This document shows, one piece after another, positions 11,901 through 22,396 of a stretch of DNA of 64,000 nt. The notes beneath the pieces were generated by a model. It did no database searches. It was not told where the DNA came from and saw nothing but the letters and a program-made list of their open reading frames with translations. The stretch is from Cytospora piceicola (lineage: Eukaryota > Ascomycota > Sordariomycetes > Diaporthales > Cytosporaceae): contig JALQBC010000054.1 in the NCBI GenBank assembly GCA_023375675.1, positions 62,001-126,000 on the forward strand. Reading direction: 5' to 3'. A program made the position numbers and the translations under genes. The first letter of the stretch is position 1, and each line of letters starts with the position of its first letter.

Positions 11901-12734
11901 ATTTGGTGTCTTGCGTGCGTAGCACCACCAATAGGCGTGCCAGATGGCCGACTTCACAATTTCCTCAACCAACCATCGAATTTTATGTCCACTTTTCGAC
12001 CACACCAGTCGATAGCCCTGAGTGGGGGGAGCATAATGAACTGGGTCACATTCTATGAAGTGCTGGTGAGGTGAGATATATGGCAACAACCCTGAGCCTT
12101 GCGTGGGTGGCACTACCAAAAGGCCCACCAAAAGGCCCACTTCACGGTGTCTTCAATCTACGTACAAACCTCGCAGAAGGTAAGCGGGGACACTACCATG
12201 TAGCCTGACCCGTGGGGACCTCAATACGGCCAAAGCCCCCGTCGTTTTCATCGGTAGCTGGAGTGTGGCCAGCGTCTTCTTCACTGTGTACTGTAAGCGA
12301 AAGTAGATTACAGGCCCGACTGCAGCACCGAAAACAGGCCCTCGTCCAGGTATACATATAGGTAGTTAGTAACGCATAGGGGGACATCTCCAATCATTGC
12401 GTACACAAAAGTCTATCTATACCCAGCAGACGTGGGGAGCAACGTTTTGCAGTCCATAAAAGAGGTAGTCGCAGGCAGCTTGCAGACAAGACAAGACCGG
12501 AGTCGAGTCTGCGCAGAGCACTTGAGATGGTGGGTAAAATCATTGCAGTATTGTCCCGTATCTGGGCATGTCTGGGTCCACTCTATTGTGGAGCTCGCTT
12601 CTGATATGGTCTATATAAGGGAGCTTCCCACGCCCATTGTAAATAGTGTACAATGGTAGTCAAGTCGCTCTATTCGATGTGCCCTGCTCTGGATCGTCTT
12701 AAGTATGTAGGCTATATTTCGACTTGCTTAACAG
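8901..12734. other. Gene-poor stretch, nothing confidently recognised
   Basis: Only short frames, often overlapping on opposite strands (for example 9,300-9,728 minus and 11,153-11,410 plus), with no motif I can place. The first few hundred bases may be the tail of the LINE remnant. A (TA)n run lies near 11,637-11,652 and a TATATAAG box-like sequence near 12,610, without a recognisable gene behind it. Composition stays balanced up to the sharp change at about 12,735. Confidence 0.6.
11912..12160. repeat. Degenerate direct repeat, about 188-bp offset
   Basis: Sequence at 11,912-11,975 (TGCGTGCGTAGCACCACCAA, then GACTTCACAATTTCCTCAA) resembles 12,100-12,160 (TGCGTGGGTGGCACTACCAA, then CACTTCACGGTGTCTTCAA). 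On the minus strand both copies read similar Trp-rich short peptides. This may be a decayed gene with internal repeats or an old tandem duplication. Identity is partial. Confidence 0.45.
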
Positions 12735-12826
12735 TGCCTTCCGTTAGGAAGGTTAATGTTTGTTTTACAAGGCAGGCGAGTGCCTTCCGTTAGGAAGGTT
12801 GATGTTTGTTTTATAAGGCGGGCGAG
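12735..12826 (+). repeat. Two tandem 46-bp head units
   Basis: Units 12,735-12,780 and 12,781-12,826 differ at only three positions (A/G, C/T, A/G transitions). Copies B and C carry a single unit. Each begins with the hairpin CCTTCC-GTTA-GGAAGG. Confidence 0.95.
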
Positions 12827-13074
12827 CACATAGAAATTGTTGCCCTTAAGATTGTGCCACCTGTTTTTGATTCTGATTAGCTCTGAATTACAATTATACT
12901 GATTCGCTATAGCGCCCGTCTAAAGGATCTGATTAGCTATAAAAAGCAGTGATTTTAGCCGTCGAACGGCTAAGAGAACTAGAGATTGTAAGGCCTTTTA
13001 GTGCCTGCCGGAAGACTTACAGTTACTTTAAGACCTAGCCTACGATAAGGCCTACGATAAGACCTTCTACAGAA

Positions 13075-13762
13075 GAACTAAGATGCACGCCTAAGTTTTA
13101 ATCCGATTAAAACGTAGTTACTTAAATCTAAATCTATAGAAAAAGGGCTATTAAACGGTATATTTAATTAAATCGTAGCCTTTAAGGTAGGCTTAGTATT
13201 AAAGCTAATAGTTCTAATTCTATAAGTTCTTAAGGTTTTTAACCCGAACCTTAGCCCTTCCCTCTTTTCTTCTTTACCGAAGGCTTATATAAGCCTTTAG
13301 ATTCGAACTAAGATATACGCTCGAGTTTTAATCCGATTAAAACGTAGTTATCTAAATCTGAATCTATAGAAAAAGGGCTATTAAACGGTATATTTAATTA
13401 GATTGTAGCCCTTAAAGTAGGTTTACTATTAAAGCTAATAGCTCTAATTCCTTACGTTTCTTAGGATTCTTAGGTTCTTAACCCGAACCCTAGCCTTTCC
13501 CTTCCTCTTTACTTACCTAGGCCTTTAGATTCGAACTAAGATACACGCTTAAGTTTTAATCCGATTAAGACGTACTTACCTAAATCTGAATCTGTAGAAA
13601 AAGGGCTATTAAACGGTATATTTAATTAAATCGTAGCCCTAAAGGTAGGCTTACTATTAAAGCTAATAGTTTTAATTCTCTAGGTTCTTAAGGTTCTTAA
13701 CCCGAACCCTAGACTTTCCCTTTCTTTTTCTTTACCGAAGGCTTATATAAGCCTTTAGATTC
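13075..13762 (+). repeat. Three tandem copies of an about 229-bp unit inside copy A
   Basis: The motif TTCGAACTAAGAT recurs with GAACTA starting at 13,075, 13,305 and 13,533, and GAATTA at 13,763 where the TAAG array begins (steps 230, 228, 230). Each unit contains ATCCGATTAAAACGTAG, AAAAAGGGCTATTAAACGG and a CCGAAGGCTTATATAAGCC palindrome, or a deletion of it. Copy B has one unit (33,890-34,128). Confidence 0.93.
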
Positions 13763-13765
13763 GAA

Positions 13766-13766
13766 T

Positions 13767-13806
<40 letters not shown>

Positions 13807-14073
13807 TAAGTAAGTAAGTAAGTAAGTAAGTAAGTAGGTAGGTAAATAAGTTAGTAAGTAAGTTAGTAAGTTAGTAAATTAATAAGTTAGTAAGTAAGTT
13901 AGTAAATACGTAAGTAAGTAAGTAAGTAGGTAGGTAAATAACTAAGTTAGCTAGTAAGTTAGCTAGTAAGTTAGTAAGTAAGTAGGTAAGTAGGTAATTA
14001 AGTAAGTAGGTAAGTAAGTAAGTAAGTAAGTACGTAAGTAAGTAATTAAGTAAGTAGGTAAGTAAGTAAGTAG

Positions 14074-14111
<38 letters not shown>

Positions 14112-14564
14112 TAGTAAGTTAGTTAGTAAGTTAGTTAGTAAGTTGCTTAGTAAGTTAGTTAGTAAGTTAGTTAGTAAGTTAGTTAGTAAGTTAGTTAGTA
14201 AGTTAGTTAGTAAGGTAGCTAGTAACTAAGTAAGTAAGTAAGTAAGTTCGCTAGTAAATTAGCTAGTAAGTAAATTCGCTATTAAATAAGTAAATAATTA
14301 AGTAAGTATGTAATTAAGTAAGTAGGTAAGTAGGTAAGTAAGTAAGTACGTAAGTAAGTAATTAAGTAAGTAGGTAAGTAAGTAAGTAGGTAAGTAGGTA
14401 AGTAAGTAAGTAAGTAAGTAAGTAATTAAGTAAGTAGGTAAGTAAGTAAGTAGGTAAGTAGGTAAGTAGGTAGGTAAGTAAATAAGTAAGTTAGTAAGTT
14501 AGTTAGTAAGTTAGTTAGTAAGTTAGTTAGTAAGTTAGCTAGTAAGTTAGTTAGTATGTTAGCT

Positions 14565-14596
<32 letters not shown>

Positions 14597-14715
14597 GGTA
14601 AGTAAGTAAGTAAGTTAGCTAGTAAGTTAGCTAGTAAGTTAGCTAGTAAGTAAATAAGTAAGTAAGTAAGTAGGTAAGTAGGTAACTAAGTAGGTAGGCT
14701 AAAGTAAGTAAGTAG

Positions 14716-14765
<50 letters not shown>

Positions 14766-15190
14766 TAATAAGTAAGTAAGTAGGTAACTAAGTACTTAAC
14801 TAAGTAACTAAGTAAGTAAGTAAGTAGGTAAGTAAGTTAGTTAGTTAGTAAGTTAGCTAATAAGTTAGCTAGTAAGTTAAATAGTAAGTTAGTTAGTTAA
14901 TAATTAAGTAAGTAAGTAAGTAAGTAGGTTAGCTAGTAAATTAGCTATTAAATTAACTAGTAAGTAAGTAAATAAATAAGTAAGTAGGTAAATAAGTAGG
15001 TTAGCTAATATATTAGCTATTAAAGTAGCTAGTAAGCTAGTTACTTAGTTATTAAGTAAGTAAGTTAGTAAGTAAGTAAGTTAGTAAGTAAGTAAGTTAG
15101 TAAGTAAGTAAGTTAGTAAGTAAGTAAGTTAGTAAGTAAGTAAGTAAATATATAAATTAGCTAATAAAGTAGTTAGTTATAAAGTAAATA
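13766..15190 (+). repeat. TAAG tetranucleotide array, about 1.4 kb, imperfect
   Basis: Long runs of TAAG with TTAG, TAGG and GCTAG variants organised in higher-order blocks, such as repeated AAGTTAGTTAGT at 14,105-14,215 and AAGTAAGTTAGT at 15,060-15,140. It begins directly at the end of the 229-bp tandem units and stops before the cruciform. It encodes nothing. Confidence 0.97.
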
Positions 15191-15201
15191 AATAAATATT
15201 T

Positions 15202-15283
15202 CGCCGCTTAAGGCTATAGAGAAGACAATAGAGTAACGCCCGAAGGGCGTTACTTTATCGGATCTGGAGTAGCTTAAGCGGCG
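15202..15283. other. 82-bp cruciform-forming inverted repeat in copy A
   Basis: Outer arms CGCCGCTTAAGGCT.. and ..AGCTTAAGCGGCG pair. The inner arms GTAACGCCC and GGGCGTTAC flank a GAA loop. The same structure is at 35,866-35,947 (copy B) and, with one inner side deleted, at about 37,986-38,031 (copy D). It is a G/C-rich island in AT-rich surroundings. Confidence 0.9.
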
Positions 15284-15399
15284 TATTTAACTATCTAACT
15301 AAATAGCTATTAAATTTCCGATCCTTCCTAACGGAAGGCCTTCTCGGCAGGCGGTCCTACCGCCGTTCTCTAGTATAAGTAATAAACTTTAATATTTAA

Positions 15400-18300
15400 T
15401 TACTTAACAGATTTCCGATAAATCTTTATAAAGCTAAAATAGTTTAATAAGCTTTTAATAATACTATTTTATAACAAACTAAAGGATAACGTTAAAAATA
15501 AACTAGCTAAGGAAAATAAGCTAAATAACTTTATAAACTATATAAAAAAAGTAGTTAAATCGATAATAAATTATATAAACGATAACTAAAAAAACGGGGG
15601 CTTAAGCTAGCTAACAGGTTTTATTAAAAACCTACGCTTTTAATACCGGAAAGAAGTTTTAACGTAAAAGAAATAATTATAATAGTATTATATATAGATA
15701 ATATATAAAACCTATAAAACTTAACGTAACTAAACGTAAAGATAAATCGAAGCTCGAATACTTTAACTACAGTAAAAAAGAATACTTTATATAAAACTAC
15801 TATAGTAAACTAAAGAAAATATAAAAATCTATACTTGAAAAATAATAACGTAATAATAACGTAGAATATCGGACTTTTATAATAGAAATATAAAGACTAC
15901 TATATAATATAATAATTTATAATAACGACTTAAATTACTTTAGTACCGACTATTTAATAAAAGTAGTTAAAGAAGGCTTAAAAAACAAGTAAAGCTTTTA
16001 AAAAACCTTTACAAACTATAGAAAGGAAATCTCGCTTAAACTATATCGAAGCGATATTATTATACTTCTTAACACTTAAAAAACTAATATAGAAGTAAGT
16101 ACTAGCTATATAACTACTTTTAAAAAAGAAGACATTTTTAAATAGATATAAGCTTTAAGATTTATAAGCGAAATACTATAAAGGAATAAAAAATAAGTCG
16201 CTGAATTTATCGAAAAGGGAAAGGTAATAATAGATATTATTAACCGATTAGTTTTAAAAAAAGAATTATTAGAACTCGAACTATATAATAACGTAGGTTT
16301 AAAAAATACGTAAGAACGTAAAAACGACTTTAATAAGTAAATTAACGATAATACTATAAGTAACTTTATAAAAAAGGAAGTATAACAGATTGTTAAGATA
16401 ATAAAAGAGAACTTAATATTACTTTAATATATATTAAACGACTTACGTTACTTTTTAAGTAATATAGTAAATCTTACTCTTTATAAAAGCAACGTTAAGT
16501 TTACTATATATAACGTATTAATAAAAAAACCGGAAAAGCTACTTATAACAGAATAATATAATAAAGTAACTAGTTTTATTTAATTTTAAAATATATATAA
16601 TACGTAATATAAGTCGTTTAAATCTCGTATATCGATAATAAATATAAATTATATTATCTTTATAAAGTATAAAATAATTTCTTTTTATAACGATATATAA
16701 ATATACTAATTCTATAAACTTACCGACTTAATAATATTATTTAATACTACTGCTAAACAGATAAGAATAATTTAAAAAACTACGTTATTTTTACGCTCGA
16801 TAAAGAATATTACTTTTTAAACTATATAAGAATAGAATTTACTATTAAGAACTGTTTATTAAATACCTGTTATATCTACTTTTAATATAAATATATAGAA
16901 TAATATAAAATAATATAGATCCGAGATAAATAAAGATTAGAGAAGAACTAACTTTAAGCTTTAAAATAGTTATTTAAAAATATTTAAAAGGAAATATTTT
17001 AAAAAGAAGATTTAAAAAAAAGAATAACACCTTTTTAAAAAACTTATAAAATAGTACCTTTTAAAAAAAAATAAAATTAAGTTAAGAAATTAATATAAAA
17101 GGTAGTAAAATAAGTAAAAAATAAGTTAAGCTATTAAAAACAGAACTATTTAATAGTAAAAGACTAAGATAGTTTTTAACGTAATAAGCGTTTATAACTA
17201 TAATTACCTATAACTAAAAATATAAATCGGTAAAATTAAATTATATATACTATTAAATAGTAACGTTTAAAAGAACTTTATCTTTTTAAAAGTAGTTAAT
17301 AAATATTAACTAGCTTATTATAAAAAGAAAGAACTATACTAATTAAAAATAATCGAAAGAACTAACGTTACTTATAATAATAAATAGATTAATAACGAAA
17401 CTAATTATCTTTCTGTTACTATTTAATAATACTATAAGACTTTTAGCTTTAATATTATAAACCTTTTAAACTATAAAGTAATATTAAGTATTATATAGTT
17501 TAAAAAGTATAACTTATATATTAATTAAATTACTAGCTAAATTAATTAAATAAGCTATATTTTATTTAAAAGGATAATTAATAGTATTAAAAAGAAGAGT
17601 TTAGTCTTTAAAGATAGCTTAAGAAAACAGTACTTAAACGTGTTAAATAATACCTTTAAAAAGGTTTAAAGAACTATTTAAGCTTTAAAAGCTATATTAA
17701 AGAAAGATACCTTAAAAAAGGATTATATTATTAAAGAAGTATAAATAAAGCTTTTAAATAAATTAAATATTATATAACTATACTAAGTATTACTATAATA
17801 AGCTAAAGAGATAATTAGAAAAGTTAATATAACTAAAAGAAAACAGAAGTTAATAGCTATAACTTAAGTAATTTAAGATATTAAAGAATATAAGTATAAA
17901 GTATAAGTTCTATAAAAAGTTAAGCTACTTATAATAAAACCAGTTATAGTAATATAATAAAGAACTACTTTATATTAAAAACGACGATACGAATATAAGG
18001 AAATAGTTAAATAAATATAAAAGCTACTTAAACGATTTATAAACTACTTATAAAAAGCTAAAAAAGTAAAAAAAGAACTTAAAGACTATATTTTAAAAGA
18101 ATATAAAAAGTATACTAAACTATTTTTAAAAGTCTTCGATACTAAATTATTTAAATATATTTAATAAGATTATAAAATACCTTTAAAGGAAAGAATATAG
18201 TTAAAATTCTAATAGATTTATAAGTTAAATAAAAGCTAACTAAAGGTACTTCGGGAGTATTTAAATAAGAACTTAGCGAAAAGCTATATATAATAATTAA

Positions 18301-20960
18301 TATCGCCGGTATAATACCCGATTTTATTCGTTTTAAAGAAAAACAGAAAGTTAAAACTATACGTTAACTATTAACAGCTTAACGAAATTATTATTAAAAA
18401 CAGATACTCTTTACCTTTCTTTAATCGGAAAACTCCGAAATAAACTATATAAAGTAAAACTCTTTATAACTTTATACTTAAAAAGAGCTTATAACCTAAT
18501 TAGAATAAAGGAAAGAAATAAATAAAAAACAGCGTTTAAAATACGTTATAAATACTATAAATACTTAGTAATACTATTTAAGCTTATTAATACTTTAGCT
18601 ATATTTTAAGCTATAATTAACTATATACTATAAGAATATTTAAATATTACTATTATTATATACCTTAATAATATCTTTATTTACTTTAAAAACGAAAGTA
18701 AATATAAAGAGTATATATATTAAGTACTAAAAGTACTATAAGACGTAAAACTATTAATAGAAATAAAAAAGAGTTTTTTTTTATATTAAGAAAGTAGATT
18801 TTCTTAAATATATTATCTTATTAAGAGAAATTCGAATATAAGACTTAAAGATCGTTATAGTTAAAAATTAGCTTAAACTAATAAACTTTAAAAAAATTAA
18901 AAGCTTTTTAAGATTTATAAACTTCTACCGATAATTTATTAAAAACTATAGTAAATATACAATACTTTTTATTAACCTTATAAAAGAAGACGTATTATTT
19001 AATTAAACTACAGAAATATAAAAAGTATTCGATAAACTTAAGGATATAATTATATTAAAACTAGTTTTAATAAAACAGGATCTTTAAAAACTATTCGAAG
19101 TCGAGATAAACTCTTTAAACTTTATACTTAAAGGATAACTTAAATAATAAGATAAAAACGGTAAGTTATACTTAATAGTATTCTTTTTAAAGAAACTTAA
19201 CAGACTTAAACTTTAATATTAAATATATAATAAAGAACTTATAGTAATTATTAAAGTATTTAAAGAATAAGAATCTTACTTAATAAACGTAAAATATTAA
19301 GTAAAAGTTTACTTAAACTATAAGAACTTAATAATATTTATAACTATTAAAGTTCTTAATAAACGATAAGTATAATAGGCAGAATTTATATTTTAATTCG
19401 ATATAAAACTTTATTACTGTAAAAGAGTAAATAACAGAATTATAAACGTTTAAAGTAAACGCCTAGATTACTAATAAGATATAGTATTAAAAATATAAAG
19501 TATCTTTAAATAAGATAATAATAGTACTTTTATTTAAGAACTAAGATAGCTAAACGCTACCTTTCGGATTAACGTAGATTTAAAATAAGAAATAGAACTT
19601 AAAGAGTTTTAATAGCGGCTTATATTAAAAAAAAAAAAGAAGACCTTTAAAAAGAAAACAGAATAGTTTTTTAAATAAACAGACTTTACATCTTAAAAGA
19701 CTTATAAAGTAAGCTTATTCGCCGAATATATAAGGTATTAGCTTATAGATATTAAAGAATCGCTTTAATAGTTAAAAGAATCCGACAATATTACAAATTT
19801 TTAAAAATACGATAATATATTAAAATAGTACTTAAAGAGAATAATATCTATAATAAAAGTAAAGTAGTATAATATAAGCTTTATAAAGAGCTAAAAGCTT
19901 TACTAGTTATAATAAAACTATAAAAGTTAGTAATAATAAACTTTATTATTAAACTACTAAAATTTAAAAAACTTATAACTAAAGTATTATATAATAGTAT
20001 TTTAGTTACTATAAATAGGTTTATTAAATACGTTTATTTTCTATTTTATTAAAAATCTTTAATTATAAAAGAATTAGTATATATATTCTTATAAAATATT
20101 ATTAACTAATACAGATTATTAAAAAAACTTATTATAAACTGCGATATTAAGTTTACCTTTTACTTTTAATATAGACTTATAAATAAGTTAAAAACGAAAT
20201 ATAAGCTTTTAATAGCTTTTTACCTATAAATAGATAAACAGAGAGAACGGCTAAACTAAATCGTTAAAGCTTACTTTAAAAGCTATATTAACTATAAATA
20301 GAATAATTAAGTTAATCTTTTACTATTAATATAACTTGTTTATAATAGCGTAAATATAAATATAATAAGAATATTACTATTCTATACTAACTATAGGTAT
20401 AACTTTAAGATTTATAAAGAACTATTACTTAAAAAAGATAATATAAAAGCGATAAAACGTATAAATAAGATTTATAGATTATATAAATATATTTTAAAAC
20501 AACTTTTATTTATCTGTTAATAAATAATATAATATTACAATCGAAGATAATCGGAAGTATTACCTTTAAAGGAAGAGGAAAAGGTTTATTTATTACGTAA
20601 AAACATTAAAATAAAAAGACTTAGCGAAAAACTTAATTTTAAAAAACTCGGAGTATTTAAAATTATTAAAAAGCTTTTAAACGTTAACTATAAACTTTTA
20701 TTACCTTTAAGAATAAAAATATACTTAGTTTTTTATATTTCGTTACTTAAACTAATACTTAAAAATATAAAAATCGATAAAGAAGTCGAGCTCGACTATA
20801 AAGTATAAAAATATAAAGTAGAACAGATATTAGATAAACGACAGACTAGTAAAGGAATATATTTCTTAGTTAAATAAAAAGGCTATAACTAAACAGAAAA
20901 TATATAAAAACTAACAGAAAACTTAAAATACTATAAAGCGTTAATTAACTAGTATAAAAG
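15400..20960 (+). pseudogene. Gypsy 1 gag-pol polyprotein, RIP-inactivated
   Basis: The frame is readable through stops. A CCHC zinc knuckle lies at about 15,755-15,800 with its Cys codons turned to Tyr (TGC to TAC). The protease lies near 17,230-17,560. The reverse transcriptase lies near 18,000-18,800, with LKRAYNLIRIKE around 18,477-18,515 and the catalytic YxDD reading YLNNIFIY at about 18,660-18,688 (Asp to Asn). An RNase H segment with FLRFINFYR is near 18,905-18,935, integrase at about 19,600-20,500 and a chromodomain-like end at about 20,850-20,960. Stops are mostly TAA or TAG where Trp or Gln is expected. No start codon survives. Confidence 0.88.
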
Positions 20961-21931
20961 AATAACTAATTACGTATTTAAACCGGTTGAAATAATAACT
21001 AGACTAATTAAGATAGCTAAATAACAGACTAACAGCGCTACTAGTTATAACTAATATAACTAGTAAGATAGAACTCTATTAATTATAAAGGATTAATACT
21101 AGTTTTAAAAAAGATTAATACCGGTTAAACGAAGAATTCTACTAGTAAGACTAAAAGGATTACAACTAGTTACTACAGACTAAACTAATAAAATAGTATA
21201 ATAACTAGTTAATAGGCTAAATAAACTAATTATTAATAAAAAGTACTATTAGTAGAAAAATCCGGATAACTTATTTTCTTAGCTAAACGCCGAACTAAAA
21301 CTAATATTCGTCTTAAATTTTAGTAACTCTGTTTTAATACTAGTTAAATCTACCGTACTCTAATTATACTTTAATATACTTTTATTTATAAGAATAACAC
21401 GAGGTTTTAATATAGCTTTAGTAGTAGCTTACTCTTCGGCCTTTACCTTATTTAGTTTTTTTATATTTTATAAACTATAACAGATAGCTTTTACTATCTT
21501 CTTTTATTATATTTTCTTTTATTTCTATAAATAAATTAACTTATCCTTTAAATCTTTAATCTCGTATTTTAACTTTTAATATTAACGAGAAATCGATAAA
21601 AGCTTAAGAATTATTTAAAGATAAGACGTTATAACCTATAAGGTTAAAATAAACGTATTCGGTATAACGAGAGGAATTTAATTAAGAAACTTAATAAACG
21701 TTAAGACTATAACGTTTATAGTAAAAACAGGTAGGTATTTTAACAGGGTTTTAAAGAATAGATATAAAAAGGCTAGCTTATTATTTTACTTTAAAAGTCG
21801 AACAGGTAAAACGAGATAATTTTATAATTCTGCTAGATATAACAGATTAAGAAGGTATAAATATATACAGCCGATAAAAGGAAATAACTTATAGGTCTTC
21901 GAAAATAAAGACGGATAAAGAAAAAGGATAA

Positions 21932-22396
21932 TATTATAACCTAAGGTTAGGTTACTAAGGGGTTATACGGTTAAAAGATATATATAGCCCGAGTAAGGCT
22001 AGTATATTAGAATAGACAGAATCTCTATAAAGGAGTTCCGGATATCTAAAGTAACCTGTTAAAGTTAAAGTTATAAAAGAAGGTAACTTAAAAGACTTAA
22101 AAACTAACCCTTCGAGTTTTATACTAAGACTTAAAAAACTCGATAAAAAGATTATCGAGCTATATTAAAAAGATAGGTATATAATATAGTTATTACTACT
22201 ACTTAAATAGCTTTTATATTCGCTTTTTAGTTATTAATTTAAGTATTATTCTTATAATAGGTTTTACTACCTCTTAATTATTATAACAGATAAAGCTTAA
22301 AACATTATTTATTTCTTATATACACATTCTACTAATAATATAAACCCTACCGGTTACAACTAGTACCCTTATAAAGGTTATACTGTAATTATTATA
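21932..22396 (+). repeat. 3' LTR of gypsy 1 (465 bp)
   Basis: Starts TATTATAACCTAAGG (TG to TA at the first dinucleotide) and ends GTAATTATTATA (CA to TA). Shared blocks ACCGGTTAC, CATTCTACTAATAATA and the CTAAGGTTA start match the LTRs at 38,360-38,814 (same strand) and 40,509-40,918 and 61,380-61,828 (opposite strand). A polypurine tract lies directly upstream. Confidence 0.88.

Larger units (their letters stand above)
12735..15375 (+). mobile_element. Copy A of an unrecognised 2.4-2.6-kb non-coding repeat element
   Basis: The best-preserved of four copies (see 33,599, 37,902 and 63,838). Order: a 46-bp head starting TG-CCTTCCGTTAGGAAGG (duplicated here), a moderately mutated head region to about 13,060, three about 229-bp tandem repeats, a 1.4-kb TAAG array, an 82-bp cruciform, and a 3' end. 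The 3' end carries CCTTCCTAACGGAAGG (exact reverse complement of the head palindrome), a GGCGGT-CCT-ACCGCC hairpin, then GTTCTCTAG-TA. No coding capacity was seen. Two readings are possible. One is a Helitron-like element (3' hairpin then CTAG, T following). The other is a very long LTR with TG..CA ends whose CA became TA by RIP. No target-site duplication was found: left flank AACAG, right flank TAAGT. Its left end coincides with the switch from balanced to AT-rich DNA. Confidence 0.75.
15376..22396 (+). mobile_element. Gypsy 1: Ty3/gypsy LTR retrotransposon, 5' end missing
   Basis: Internal gag-pol remnants read on the plus strand from just right of copy A, followed by a polypurine tract (AAAGAAAAAGGATAA, about 21,917-21,931) and a 3' LTR (21,932-22,396). 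Domain order gag, protease, RT, RNase H, integrase, chromodomain identifies a chromovirus-type Ty3/gypsy element. The 5' LTR and N-terminal gag are absent. The related gypsy 2 shows they should precede what is seen at about 15,410. The left neighbour is instead copy A, and no 5' part occurs to the left of A. The same LTR family flanks gypsy 2 and gypsy 3. Fully RIP-mutated. Confidence 0.9.

Noticed and set aside
13766..15190. CRISPR-like or telomeric array
   Set aside because: The repeat is a 4-bp unit without spacers, and TAAG/TTAG lacks the TTAGGG telomere form.
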